Shown: positions 10,417-22,549, numbered from the stretch's first letter. The stretch is 64,000 bases of DNA from Tricholoma matsutake (GCA_026075535.2 AP026547.1:10664001-10728000); one strand, 5' to 3'. Notes: a model not told the origin generated them from the letters alone. Made by a program: numbers and translations.

Positions 10417-11793
10417 ATGGTTCCTCCCCATCAGCAAAATTCCTCACAGCAAGAACTTTTTGCTCAAATTGCTCAGCAACTTGTTGTTCTGATCGTCAAC
10501 ATTGTCATTCCTGAAACCTTGAAGATTATACAGCAGTATTATTTCAAGGAGCCATGTTACATGTCAATTCTCACAGGGCAGGCTTGGGTCAATGAAGTAC
10601 TCCATGGTCATCCAAAGCGCATTCACACAGCTCTTGGAATGAATAAGCAAGTTTTCAGGGCTCTCGTGTCTGAATTACAAGGGATGGGCCATGGGGATTC
10701 CAAGTACATCACTCTTGAAGAGCAGCTTGCTATTTTTCTATATTGTTGTGTCACTGGTCTTCCTATCCACCATCTTGAGGAAAGGTTTCAACATGCTCCC
10801 AAGACAATATCTGTGTAAAAAATTCATTTATTTCTGCTATCATCATTTTGGACTCATAGGTTCACAGATACTTCCATAAAATGGCTCGTATCTTTGCATT
10901 TGCTCCTTTCAATTCCAAATACATAAAACAAATATCCCCCGATGATCCACCTTCATCAAGACTTTTCAACAATCCGAAATTATGGCCATTTCTCTGATCT
11001 GCCCTTGGAGCAATCGATGGTAGCCACATCCATGCCACTGCTCATGCTGAGTATCATGAAGCGTGGCGCAACCGGAAGGGCTTCATATCACAGAACTGCT
11101 TGTTCAGTTGTTCGTTTGATCTTCTTTTCACATATGTCCTTACCGGATGGGAGGGCTCTGCATCAGATGCCTGAGTTTATGAAAGTGCGATCTCTGATGA
11201 TCTAATTGTACCTGAGGGATCATATCTCCTTGCCGATGCAGGCTTCCCACATTGCAAGGAGCTGCTTGTTCCCTACCATGGCATCCATTATCATCTTGCT
11301 GAATGGGGGCATGCCTCATTACGGTATGTTTGTGTTTTTCAGTGTAAGGCATGCCTAAATTCATGAAATGTCCAGACCACAAAATAAGGAGGAGCTTTTC
11401 AACTTGCGTCACGCTCAGGCAAGAAATGTAATCGAGCACATTTTTGGAGTTCTCAAGAAGCGCTTTCGCATACTTTTGATTGGCCCAGAATATGACATGA
11501 CAATCCAAGCACAAATTCCAGCAGCATTGTGTGCCATACATAATTTTATTTGCATTCATGATCATCACAAAGAAGAACTTGCAAGTGAAGAATACCCAAA
11601 CCAAGGTGGCCACACTGGTGATGACTTTGTGTGACAAGCCAACAATGTAGAAGACAACAACCCAAATGGGGCAGTTGCGGGTCAGCAAAACGAGATTGCA
11701 CAGTCAATGTGGAATAGCTATCAGGCAATTTTGCAAGAACGCGAGGCCAGTGACAACGTTGATGAATTTTTGTACAATACAGATGTAGAGTAA
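10417..11793 (+). pseudogene. PIF/Harbinger DDE transposase, decayed
   Basis: From ATG 10417 the N-terminal helical region (GMNKQVFRALVSELQGMG, LEEQLAIFLYCCVTGLPIHH) leads through an intron near 10817-10870 into the DDE_Tnp_4-type nuclease: GAIDGSHIHA (first Asp), GSASDA-stop-VYE (second Asp) and LRHAQARNVIEHIFGVLKKRF (Glu region). A further intron GTATGT...TCCAG lies near 11321-11370. Three in-frame TGA codons occur at 10995-10997, 11172-11174 and 11632-11634. The second falls where the family has Arg in the SDARV motif. No TAA or TAG appears until 11791-11793. The neighbouring convergent Myb/SANT-like gene completes the usual two-gene PIF/Harbinger arrangement. Terminal inverted repeats were not identified. 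Confidence 0.75.
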
Positions 11794-11825
11794 TACAGTG
11801 TACAGTACAGTTAGTGTACAAAAAT

Positions 11826-13167
11826 TTAGGATACAGCTGGCTTCAAGATCATTTGGAGAGCATAACGCAATGTATTTTCCCACTGCACATCAGACATGGC
11901 TATGAGACTACTGGCAGCATTTGGATTATTGCTATAATAGAATGAAAGAGCACCTCGTTCATTATCATCAATATGGTCTGCATTCTTGATCAGCTCCATT
12001 GACAACTCGATTTGCCGTGCATCCGATTGAAAGAGGCTTTGTTGCATAGTCGTATTAAGATTGTTGATGGCCCCAGTTGCTCCAACGAGAGCAGAGATGC
12101 TTGTATTGGTCTTCATCGATGTTGTTGCACTTGATTGTGGCTTTGAAGCAGTTTTGGATGGTGGCTGATCAGGCATGTGATCATCCCCTGATGCCCGTTT
12201 GTGTTTTCCCGATGACTTCAATTTCACTGAGGGCATGCTAGGAGCTGATGCTGGGGTAGGGGGATGTGAGGATGCTGACGTAGGGGGATGCAAAGATGCC
12301 GAAGCAGGGGGGTGTGAGAATGCTGACATAAGGGGATGCGAAGGGGGCTGTGAGAATGCCAAAGCAAGAGGGGCTGAGGATGGAGTCATTGTTGGGACTG
12401 ATAGGATAGAGAGCGAAGATGAGGCTGTTGCAGGTAGTTGGCCTAGTAAAGGACATGACAATGTTGATGGGAGGGCTGGATCAACAACATCCATGAAAGT
12501 CAAGCTGTCTTGTGTGGCAGGAAAGATGATCCTGGCTGAAGACGAAGGGGCAGCATGCCCAGTCTCATTAACCTCACCATTCCCATCAATCAAGAGGTTG
12601 GGAGGGGCTTGGGCAGTGCCCCTGTGTGCAAATTGACCTTTTGCAATAGATTTCTCCATGATCACTTGCATTTTCGCATATTGTGGAAATGATGCATTGA
12701 GGAGCTGACGACAGTACCTTTTCTGTGATTTGAAGGTTAGATTCATATGAAAATAACAATATAATAGGAACATACCCATTCCTTCCCTAAATTCTTCTCA
12801 AAATCCTTGTAATGTTGAAGCTCGGCACTCGTTTGTGCCCAGATACCTGATCCAGCAGGCATTGCACCCATTCCTGACCTTCCATAGTAATCCTCAACCA
12901 CCCTGTACATATCTTTATACTAGTAGAATGGTAAAATGGAGGAAAAGGATGTAGAATGATTATATCATGCACCATAGTAAACTTGGCTTTGATGGCAGCT
13001 ATTGTTTGCAGAGAATGTGGGTGCTTGGTGTCAAGATGCAGTTTAGCTGCTGTCCAGACAACTGGCTTGAAGTTCCCTGGAGAGCTGGCTTCAGAATGGT
13101 GGTTGTACAAGAAAGCAATGAGGTCTTCAATTTCTTTATCTGACCACTTCTTTGCTTGATTCTTCAC
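11826..13167 (-). pseudogene. Myb/SANT-like accessory protein of the PIF/Harbinger element
   Basis: The first exon encodes AKKWSDKEIEDLIAFLYNH, a Myb/SANT-like start, then TAAKLHLDTKHPHSLQTIAA and AAIKAKFTMVHD typical of the Harbinger DNA-binding partner. After an intron the frame continues as YRVVEDYYGRSGMG...EKNLGKEW. A second intron (GTATGT...CACAG near 12770-12720) leads to a long C-terminal exon, 12720-11826. That exon has a Ser/Pro/Ala-rich middle with octapeptide-like SHPPxSAS repeats, then a helical end (NNLNTTMQQSLFQSDARQI). A proper ATG in frame with the first exon is not visible, so the 5-prime end appears damaged. The gene converges on the transposase, leaving only about 30 bp between stops. 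Confidence 0.6.
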
Positions 13168-13399
13168 TGCTTTGGATGTGTGGCATCATCAGCATTGATG
13201 GAGGGGAGCACATCCATAAGGATAGGGAGACAGATCTGTACAGCAGCAGCTGCATAGTGAAGAATGTGTTGATGTAGATTATCAATCGGCATATAATCAA
13301 AACCTAGAGACATCGTGGGAGGGAGGTGGAGAACGAAGTCTTTCGGCACCCACCGGCAGGTTACCCTCTGTAAAAAAGGAAATTTCTCAGTCACGTGAT

Positions 13400-14265
13400 A
13401 GTTAGGTGCAAGTCAATAAAGTCAGATAAACGTTAAAAAACTGGTCAAAATGTCAGGTCAAAGAATGCAAAGCTAGTAGTAGTAGTAGTAGTAGTATTCA
13501 AGTAGATGGTAGGGAGATTTAATGGCTATCACGTGACTACACAATCATGATGTATCACGTCTATCACACAAATGACATTTGTACAATATTCTAACTCCAT
13601 AAGTTCTGAATACATTGTTAGACATGTTAAGAATTTAAGGTTTTAACTCAAAAACTCCAAGTTTTGCTTTGTTCAGAACATAAGTAGATGGTGATGTACG
13701 AACCGCAATTTACATTAGATCAGAAACTTCTAACCATGAAACAACCAACGACACTTGTTCCTCATGATCTCATCTTATCTTTGAAGAATGTATATTATGG
13801 GCATTTATGATTTAGACAGTGCTTTTTTTCTTATGCCTTTTTACAACCAAACTATCTAGAAGTGATGCCAACTGACTCGAATATATGACTTCATACTAGG
13901 TGACAAAAAGAAAGTTGACAAGTGGTTTGATTAAACTGAAAGATTGGTCTCCAAATGATCACTGATATGATTTCTGAGCATTTCTGAGCATTCCTTGGAG
14001 CATATTGGTCAATATGTGTGATCAGTGACTGGACTCATACAATTAGGGGTTTTTCAAGACTCAGGATCAATGGATTAATTAATGATCGACAATGATTGAC
14101 AATGATCAAAATTGATCAACCATGATCAACCATGATCGACAATGATTGGTATAATTGATTCCATAATGAAATGATTTCCCCTGCATCCTGATTTGTACTT
14201 GTTTCAATACCACAACACCAAAAATACACTTATCCACCATCACATCACATACATTACATCACAAT
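13400..14265. other. Non-coding interval with simple repeats
   Basis: No convincing gene is seen. A (TAG)n microsatellite of about eight units lies at 13474-13496. A degenerate repeat of GATCAACCATGATCGACAATGATT type occupies 14079-14155. The duplicated phrase TTTCTGAGCATT is at about 13971-13991. The rest is AT-rich unique sequence. The start of the next gene is at 14271. Confidence 0.5.
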
Positions 14266-14270
14266 ATGCT

Positions 14271-16511
14271 ATGCCAGCTGAAGCCCATGTTCCTCCCGAA
14301 CTCATCCACTTTAAGCTGACAGGGGAAGATGTGGAAATCCTAGAAGCCAGAAAGGAACAATGGCGAGAGGGAGATCGTTCACAGTGGAACAGAATTGGTG
14401 AGAAAGTTTATGATGAAATGAAGAAAAAGAATCCCCACTGGTCTAGGGAAGATAAGGAGTTGAGGAAGAAGGTCAGTTCATGAATTGGAAAGTATTTTGT
14501 AACACCTTTGAACAGGGCATTTTTAAACAGGGTGTATATGCTTGGTTCCATACATATGGAAGAACTAGAGAATTGTCCAAGAAATTTAAGGGGATCAAGA
14601 AATGGATGGGTAGAAGGGTTCTCGGCGTTCAGGCAAAAGGGGAGTTAAAGGAAACAATTCAAGGAAAAATGGGTGGATGGGTAGAAGATACTTCATGCAA
14701 GGCGGACAATCAAAAGGCATTTGGCACATACCAGAAGGAGTTGAGTAACCTTTGGGGGAAGACATCGGAAGCAGAGAAAAGGAAGATGGAGGACCTGGCC
14801 GATATATGGAATTGAATGGGTCCTCCAGCTGAGGAGCAAGCAAGGTAGGTCATTCACGTTGAATATTGGTATTATCAATACTAATGCAGAACAGGAATGC
14901 AAAACAGGCTCATAAGCATGTGAAGTCCTTCTGCAAGCAAATGAAAAAGTCTTGTATAATGGACTGTTTGGTATTAACATGCCACAAGGAAGTGAATGGA
15001 GTACTTGTCATGAACACGTTAAGTCTGTTCACTGTCTGAATTTGTTTCTGCCAGTTAAACCTTTTTCTTTGTAGGCATGAATTCATGGGAGATCTCGGAG
15101 GGAAGTCTTTCTTCCAAGCAAACAAAGATTGGGATACAAAGCCAATCATGGGGCTTCTAAACATGCATGCAAAGGAGATGTATTGTAAATGGATAATTTC
15201 TCATCAGAAAGATTCAAAATAATTGTCTTTTGTTAGCTGCAGCTGAAGAAGCAAAGTTCCAAGTTCCTATTGGAACCTCAAGTCAAAAACCATATGTTCA
15301 GTTGGATATGGATGCCAATGGGAATCCATTGCTTCCTGAGCTGACTGACTGGCTGAGCAAAGGGATGGATAAGAAAGCGTTAATCAGGTCATATGTTGGG
15401 TCAGCATATCATGAGTGGGTCAGCAATCATTCGTTCATTCTCATCCTGGATGACTTGTCAGGTCTCACTTGCAGTAATGAACATGCAATCCCTCCTTGGA
15501 TGTTGTTCATTGAAGATGCAGATAAGTACTTTGGGGCGGATCAGGTTCCTGATGGTTTCAAGCTTATGGATCCATCGAGGATGAAGGACCACCAGATCAA
15601 GGAGATTTTGACATTTTGGTACTCTAATCAGGAAAGCGATGGTTTTGGTTTCAAATTCTATCAAGACAAAAAATTGAAGGGAAAGAAGAGATCAAGAGAT
15701 GATTCCGATTCTGATTCTGATTCCGATGCTGATTCCGATGCCAAAACACCAAGCCGCCCAAGCCGCCCAAGGACCAAGAAGAGTGAGAGGGAGGGTAAAG
15801 GCAAGGAAAAGAGGGTGGAGAAGCCTGAGGAAAGGTGGACTGACCATATTGTTCCAGATTCAAGAAGGCATAAATGGAGGGCTCCCACATTAAATGAGGT
15901 TGAGGAATCGAGTGAAGTGTTTGATTTCACATTGGTCGATCAGATGGAGTCATCGTAAGAGGAAGATGTAATGCAGTGGGGACAACCAAAGGGCGGGCCA
16001 AGCAAGACACCAATTCCGATCACAGGAAATTCCAGAAATAGCAAGATGCATCCAGCTAGGAAATGGCAGAAGCTCAGCCTGGCGACGGAACTTGTTCGAA
16101 AGAGTACAATGCGACCTTTAAGCAAACAGACTGGTAGGGCTGTGGATGCTGGGAAGAGTGCCAACACTGCAACAAATGAGTATGAGATTCATGGGGGGGA
16201 TCAGCAAAAACCAGAGATGATGCAGAAAGGAAAGGTGATGAAATCGAGGTTGGCTGAGAAGATAAAGGAACCACCGAAGAAGAAGCCAAAAGTTTCTATC
16301 GATGTACCTGCTCATTCACAGTCATTGGGTAAGCTTGGTCTATTTTGTCCAAGATGATGAATAATTGAAATGTCCTGCAGTTTTGAAGCCCCCTCAAAGG
16401 CGGTCTACTCGAAACACAACTGAAAAATCAGTACCAATAAGTGAGCAGCCTAATTTAAAGATAATTCCAAAGAAGGCAGAGATGAAGAAACGAAAGGGAA
16501 GGAAAATGTAA
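14271..16511 (+). pseudogene. Unrecognised multi-exon gene with acidic/basic low-complexity tail
   Basis: Exon 1 (14271-14471) begins MPAEAHVPPELIHF and ends LRKK. Exon 2 (14531-14844) encodes YAWFHTYGRTRELSKKFKGI...KELSNLWGKTSEAEKRKMEDL, resembling a basic HMG-like helical region. A TGA at 14813-14815 interrupts it. Exon 3 starts at 14895 (NAKQAHKHVKSFCKQM). Later pieces are 15075-15190 (LGGKSFFQANKDWDTKPIMG), 15237-16329 (AAAEEAKFQVPIGTSSQKPY, a (DS)n acidic run near 15700, then K/R-rich segments) and 16381-16511 (ending KKRKGRKM, stop TAA). A TAA at 15956-15958 splits the large exon. Nuclear-type basic stretches suggest a DNA-associated protein, but no function can be assigned. Confidence 0.5.
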
Positions 16512-16577
16512 AAGTAGAATAGTATCCAGACAAGCATAGTGGTCTTTGTTTGGAATTTTTGAGCATTCAATATAGAC

Positions 16578-17460
16578 AAATGACCCAACAAAATGACCCA
16601 ACAAAACGACCCAACAAAATGACCTGACAAAATGACCCAACAAAATGACCCAACAAAATGGCCCAACAAAATGACCCGACAAAATGACCTGACAGTAAAT
16701 GACCCGACCAGATGATCCGACAAAATGACCTGATACAATGACCCGACACAATGACCTGACCAAAGTGAGCTGACACTAGATGACCTGACACCAGATGACC
16801 CGACAAATGACCCAACAAAATAACCCGACAAAATGACCCAACAAAATGACCCGACACCAGATGACCCTACAGTAGATGACCCGACCAGATGATCCGACAA
16901 AATGACCCCGACAAAATGACCCGACAAAATGACCCGACCAAAGTGACCCCACCCTAGATGACCCAACACCAGATGACCTGACAAATGACCCGACAAAATG
17001 ATCACCTGGCCAAGTAACCTGAGGATGTGACAAAATGACCTGACTAAAGGACCTGACAAATTGACCAAATAAGTATTGTGACCCAACAATAGATGACCCA
17101 ACACAAGATGACCCAACACTAGATGACCCGACAAAATGTCGGGTCATTTTGTCAGGTCATGTTGTCTGTTCATTGTGTTGGGTCATCAGGTCATTTTGTT
17201 GGGTCATTTCTTGAGATCATGTCGGGTCATTTTGTCGGGTCATTTTGTCAGGTCATTTTGTCAGATCATCTGGGAGGGTCATCTACTGTCAGGTCATCTG
17301 GTGTCGGGTCATTTTGTTGGGTCATTTTGTCAGGTCATTTTGTCGGGTCATTTTGTCGGGTCATTTTGTTGGTCATTTGTCAGGTCATCTGGTGTCGGGT
17401 CATCTGGTGTCGGGTCATCTAGTGTTGGGTCACTTTGGTCAGGTCATTGTGTCGGGTCAA
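16578..17460. repeat. 13-bp minisatellite block 2, head-to-head
   Basis: The same unit as at 5750-6545. 16578-17138 is in the ATGACCCRACAAA orientation and 17139-17460 in the opposite one. The switch point is GACAAAATGTCGGGTCATTTTGTC, where the two orientations abut directly. CG/TG alternation inside units is frequent. A stretch at about 16985-17230 is duplicated at 17908-18190. The block begins 66 bp after the stop of the gene ending at 16511. Confidence 0.9.
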
Positions 17461-17809
17461 TGGCTTCAGAAGTGGTAGCCCCAGAGGTTGCATTGAATAC
17501 CATGCCAGAGGTTGAGAATGTAGATGAGAGTGATGGCACAATAACAAAGGAACAGGAGGCCAAGAGACCTAGGATGGTCATGCCCAGGATAATGGAATCT
17601 CCAGTGTCAGGAATGGAAGATGAATATGATAGAGATTCTTTTGCCATGGTAATCGATGAATCTGATGAAGAATTGGACAGGGATCATCAGTATAACTGGG
17701 AAACATTACTGTAGTGTTAAAATGATTATTGTCAACAGCTTTGGTAAGATAGGCATTCATGGATTACTGCATGCAAACTAGTACATAACTAAGGTGACAA
17801 AATGATGAC
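17460..17809 (+). pseudogene. Inverted duplicate of the 3-prime end of the 18.3-20.9 kb gene
   Basis: The interval is a near-identical inverted copy of 18234-18583. It reads in frame on the plus strand (ALNTMPEVENVDESDG...QYNWETLL, stop TAG) and matches the C-terminus of the minus-strand gene with few substitutions (for example TITKEQEAK versus AITKEQEAE). There is no start codon context or upstream exon, as minisatellite precedes it immediately. It is therefore a truncated gene tail carried as one arm of a 350-bp inverted repeat. Confidence 0.8.
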
Positions 17810-18233
17810 CAGAGAAAACGACCTGACAAAATGACCCGACAAAATGACCCAACAACATGACCCGACAAAACCGACCTGACACTAGATAACCCAACACTGG
17901 ATGGCCCGACAAAATGACCCGACAAAATGATCACCTAGCCAAGTAACCTGAGGATGTGACAAAATGACCTGACTAAAGGACCCAACAAATTGATCAAATA
18001 AGTATTGTGACCCGACAATAGATGACCCGACACAAGATGACCGGACAAAATGTCGGGTCATTTTGTCAGGTCATGTTGTCGGTTCATTGTGTCAGGTCAT
18101 TTTGTCATTTTGTCGGGTCATCGGGTCATTTTGTCGGGTCATCGGGTCATTTTGTCGGGTCATTTCTTGAGATCATGTCGGGTCATTTTGTCGGGTCATG
18201 TTGTCGGGTCATTTTGTCGGGTCATTTTCTCCC
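17810..18233. repeat. 13-bp minisatellite block 3, loop of a large inverted repeat
   Basis: 17815-18048 has units in the ATGACCCGACAAA orientation, and 18049-18233 has them in the opposite one. This block sits exactly between the two 350-bp arms at 17460-17809 and 18234-18583, so the whole 1.1 kb is a palindrome with its centre near 18050. Units here keep more CG than in block 1. Confidence 0.85.
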
Positions 18234-18583
18234 GTCATCATTTTGTCACCTCAGTTATGTACTAGTTTGCATGCAGTAATCCATGAATGCCTATTTTACC
18301 AAAGCTGTTGACAATAATCATTTTAACACTACAGTAATGTTTCCCAGTTATACTGACGATCCCTGTCCAATTCTTCATCGGATTTGTCAATTGCCATGGC
18401 AAAAGAATCTCTATTGTATTCATCTTCCATTCCTGACATCGGAGATTCCATTATCCTGGGCATGACCATCCTAGGTCTCTCAGCCTCCTGTTCCTTTGTT
18501 ATTGCACCATCACTCTCATCTACATTCTCAACCTCTGGCATGGTATTCAATGCAACCTCCAGGGCTACCATTTGTGAAGCCAT
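18234..18583 (-). repeat. Right arm of a 350-bp inverted repeat
   Basis: Pairs with 17460-17809 over 350 bp with only scattered differences. The arm contains the real 3-prime end of the minus-strand zinc-cluster-like gene plus about 95 bp of its downstream sequence. The two arms flank minisatellite block 3. Confidence 0.85.
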
Positions 18584-20985
18584 CTCTCATACATCCTGTC
18601 CACTCACCAAACCTGCATGGGATGGTCCCACAACAGGTCATTCTTCCTCCATTGCAGCATCAGAGGTTCGATGATACTGACTGGAAGGATTCGGACTTGG
18701 TGTAATCCTGAGTTTGTTCAGCTGTAACATGCTGGGCTGAATAATGTCATTGAAGACTCTTGAACTCCTCGGAGTGATAACAGGTGATGTGAAATCATTA
18801 GGGGGACAAGGGGAGGGATATGGGACAATGTTCATAGAGTGTGAGGGATAGGGTGATGACGAAAAGTGGGATGGTGGCATGCTGAGACTCTCCATGGCAC
18901 CTCCATCCTCAGGTGTTCGGCGGTCGGAGGGCATTGTAGGTTGGGACATGACTTTGGTCAACATTTGCCGATGTTGTTCCAGGAGTGCAGTATGGGCATT
19001 GTGGTTGCTGATAAGCACCCTTTGGCTCATTTCCATTGCTACCATCATCTCCTTCATCTTCCTCATCTCCTCTCACATCTCTGTGACCTCCTTAGTCAGT
19101 CGGTTATTCTCCCATTGAAGCTGTTGCACCATCGCCATTTCTCCCTCAACACTCGCCTCACCATTGTTGACAACTCAGACAGCCTCACTGACCTGTTCCC
19201 CTTTCCGATTTACGAAGTAAAGGTACTCCAATGGTACCTGCCCCAATGGATGCACTGTTACCACCCCTGGACTCCCTCGGCAAGTCTCTCCACCATCTGA
19301 CATGGCTTCGTCCTCATCCGTCTTCCTGGATTTTGACTTGGATCAACTTCTTGGCTTTGCTTTTCCTTTTGCCTTTGGTGTCGCCACTGCTGCCCTTGTT
19401 GGTTTTGAAGTCGTCCCTCTCTTTGGTGTCACTGGTGGCTTTGGTGTCGATCCCCTGCTTGGGGTTGATGAAGCCTTAGCTGCCTCAGGTGGCCTTGAAG
19501 TGCTTCGGGTCCTGGTTGATTGGCATAGGCTTGGGTTCGATGGGGAGGGTTCCAACATGTTTTCATCACCCAACACAGGTGTTGTTGGGGTTGCTCTTGG
19601 TTCTGACTTGATGACCTGTGTCTTTCCTTCCTTCATCACTGTCGCTTTCCCTCTTGTCCACCACTCCCCAACAACCTTTGTACACTTCTGCTTGCGACCT
19701 CAACATGACAAACAAGCGGTGTTGCCTGCATACATGCATCTCACCTCCAGCTTCACACACCTTGCACAAGCCTCCGTGTTGCCCAAATTTGGCAGATGCA
19801 TGGTCTCTGTTCCATGCTTCATGCTTGATTTTGATGTTGTTGCCTTGGGTTGTGATCTTCTTGAGGGTTGTGATGACCCCTCCGCAGGCTGGTCGACCTC
19901 ATCCGAATCCACATCCATCGCCTCTGCTGTATCCTTCTGCTTTCCTTTAACACTGCTTTTGATACGAGTCTGTGAATAGCTCCTCCATCCCATGGGAGTC
20001 TTTTTCAAAAGCTGGTATTGTGTTGATGGATCCACTGTCATTCTGGCCAAAGGAATGCTACGATGACTTGAAGCCAGGTCAGTTGAAGTGGGCAGTGGGG
20101 GAATAATTTGCAACATTTCATCCCTCGAACGAATCTGGATGTTGCCTGGGATGACGATTGGATTTATTATAGAGGCAGCTACTCTGTTCTGAACTGCACG
20201 AGGTACTATATGTGATTCAATATGTAGATAATTCAAGCTAAACTGAGTGAAACCTACCTGGTGTCTGACGCCCTTCTGAAAACCACTCCTGAGTACTGCT
20301 GCCCTCCTCTGAAAGCATTGGGTGGTACCACAACAAGGGGTCATCCCGCTTTATCTTGCCAAAGTCGACTTCCATTCCTTGAGTATCAGCTCGGTCAAGC
20401 TGCAAGGCTGTGCTGATGAGCAGATGAGATGGGACAAAGTCATATCTGCCATCCCCCTCACATTCCGGTACATCTTGAGCACCCGATGAAGTAGTGTACT
20501 AGGAAGTACAGTTAGAAACTCATTGACAGGTAAATTGAGTTAACGTACAATCCAACTCTTCAATTTTTCCTCATTTACTGTATAGCCTCGGCCATGTTGT
20601 AGAAGAACAATCTCCAGCTTGCACTTGTCGATCCATACCAACAACTGTTGCCCGATGAGGGTATTCAATCCCTGATTTGATAGAAATGATACATTATAGG
20701 ATGAAATTTGGATAGTTAACAGACATACTGGTGAGTTTGGAAGTTCTTGAAGGAGTAGTAAAAGATCTTTATCACCTCTGAAGATGGCCTTTGTGATGGA
20801 TCAATGGAGATGTGGTTGAATGGAAGGGAGGATGTTGTTGATGTAAGATTCAGCAACTTGATTGTAGGAAGGCATTTGCAGAGTTGATATCTGAAGCTGA
20901 AGGGCAAAGTATTGTTAATTGATTGAGTGAACAATGTTGAAGTACTGGATCGGTATTGTTTGCGAGAATCCAATCGGAACCACAT
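18329..20985 (-). pseudogene. Zinc-cluster-like nuclear protein gene interrupted only by TGA
   Basis: From about 20230 to the TAG stop near 18329 a single frame runs some 630 codons broken only by TGA codons, at 19700-19702, 19343-19345, 19175-19177, 19073-19075, 18638-18640 and 18587-18589. It encodes a cysteine cluster ACARCVKLEVRCMYAGNTAC followed by LSC and a later KQKC, like fungal Zn-cluster DNA-binding proteins. A Lys/Pro/Ser/Thr-rich basic linker, a coiled coil near LQWENNRLTKEVTEM and an acidic tail ending QYNWETLL follow. Upstream exons with good splice sites lie at about 20490-20280 (SSGAQDVPECEGDGRYDFVP), 20692-20550 (NTLIGQQLLVWIDKCKLEIV) and above 20727. The start codon is not fixed. 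It lies divergent from the gene at 21056. A transcription-regulatory role is inferred only. Confidence 0.6.
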
Positions 20986-21055
20986 GGTAAGTCAATTGAT
21001 CGATCGAGAACTTGTGTACTAAAACAATTCGAACATCCCTGAAACCAATATTCCA

Positions 21056-22371
21056 ATGCCAAAGATCAAGGTAAGTGAATTGTAATACTAATTTAGTTGT
21101 AATTACATTGTTTTCAGGTGGTCCCAAAATCAAAACAACCTGCTCCCTCTATGCTGGACTACCAACCCTCATCCAGACTGACAAAGCATTGAAAGTTGGA
21201 CTTATCTTCGGATGGCAGTACATCTGCTGTCCCCAACCCCAACACAGCTCCGCTAACTCTTTCTACTGCTGAAACTGAGCCTCCGATGGTTCATTTTGGA
21301 TTTCAGCCATCTTCAAAACTGAGAACTCATCCGAAACTGAGCAGATCGATGGTCGCCAGTACCTCCACCCTCCCTGAAACACTGGCACCTCCTCAGGTTC
21401 CAATAGCCATGATGAGACTGCCAGCTATCCATCCCCAATTTCAAGATGGTTCTGTGGGGGGACTCATTCCGTCTTCCCAATTCTATGGCATGCTGGCACC
21501 CACACTTCCACTTGGTGGATATGTCGAGGAGGGTGATGATAGACATGTGAGGTTCAAGAGTTCACTGGAGGAGGGAACCCCACTCCACATATGACAGGCA
21601 ACTATAAACAAGCACCGGATGGAAGGAATTATGGAAGGAAATGTTAAGTTGGATTCGCTACTTCCACTGCCGTTACTGCTGTTGCTGCCCCCGCCTCTTC
21701 CTCTCAGGGCAAGGCCTGTATTCATTCCTCACCCACCAACACCCCCAATTGTCACCATCCTGAAAACTCTGTCATCTCCAGCCTCTGACCCCATTGACTT
21801 TGCTTCTACACATGACTATGATGTCGGAACAACAATATGCAGCGAGGAACAGCCATCCCCGAAATGGCCACGATCTCATACACTGCCTTCTCCGGCCTCT
21901 GAAGACAATCGATCAACTGAACCAGAAAATGAGGAAGAGGAGCAGGTGGACCAGCTGGGGGATGATGGTGGCAATGAATCAGATGAGGTGGAGTTTGTGG
22001 AGGAGGAGAATCTGCAGGAGACGGTGGGGATAGTGGAAGTGGATGACATCATGCTGGGATCTGGGAAAGCGGTGAAGGGAAAGGGGAGAGCAGTAGAGGA
22101 TCGGGGGGAAGGAATGATTGAAGAGTCGGCAGCTTCAGTCCGCTCCTTCCTCTTGCGGCCTGGCATCAAGGAGTTGATGAAGGATTTGGGTTTGGAAAGT
22201 GGAAGTGGAGAGGCAATAAGAGGCATTGAGGTAAGGACAACAGCAAAGGAAAAGCAGGCCATCCTGCTCTCCAGGTTGTTGGAAGCAGTGTTATATCTTG
22301 CAGCTGGTGTTGAACAACTGCATGATTACCTCAAGACATATGTAGCTAACAATTCAAAATTTGAGTTGTAG
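21056..22371 (+). pseudogene. Unrecognised gene with Pro-rich and acidic regions, two in-frame TGA
   Basis: Exon 1 is tiny (21056-21070, MPKIK). Intron 21071-21117 (GTAAGT...TTCAG, with a CTAAT branch) leads to exon 2, 21118-22371. The frame is open except for TGA at 21190-21192 and 21592-21594, both in positions where Arg reads smoothly (TKH-R-KLDL, LHI-R-QAT). The product would be about 420 residues. It has an N-terminal Ser/Thr/Pro-rich part, a Leu/Pro run (LLPLPLLLLLPPPLPL), an acidic middle (ENEEEEQVDQLGDD, EVEFVEEEN) and a helical C-terminus (SRLLEAVLYLAAGVEQLHDY). No family is recognised. It is divergent from the zinc-cluster-like gene, with less than about 300 bp between likely starts. 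Confidence 0.5.
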
Positions 22372-22549
22372 TTTACATTATTTTAATGAATGCCAATATT
22401 GGGATGTAAGCTTGAAGCAGGAATGAGTACATCAGAGTGAATTATATTATCACTGACACTAACACTACTTAAATATATTAGGCTGGAACAGTCCAACAAA
22501 AGTATAGAAAAGTGGAAATATACTGATGTTCTGATCTGATGTTCCCACA

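Noticed and set aside
19302..19979. 225-codon plus-strand frame
   Set aside because: Antisense to the Pro/Thr/Lys-rich part of the zinc-cluster gene. The minus-strand frame has splice sites, the cysteine cluster and continuity, and the plus strand does not.
18329..20344. Genetic code with UGA read as Arg
   Set aside because: The two intact three-exon genes end normally with TGA, intact frames use CGA/CGN for Arg, and the TGA codons sit where a CpG transition of CGA explains them. Deamination is simpler.
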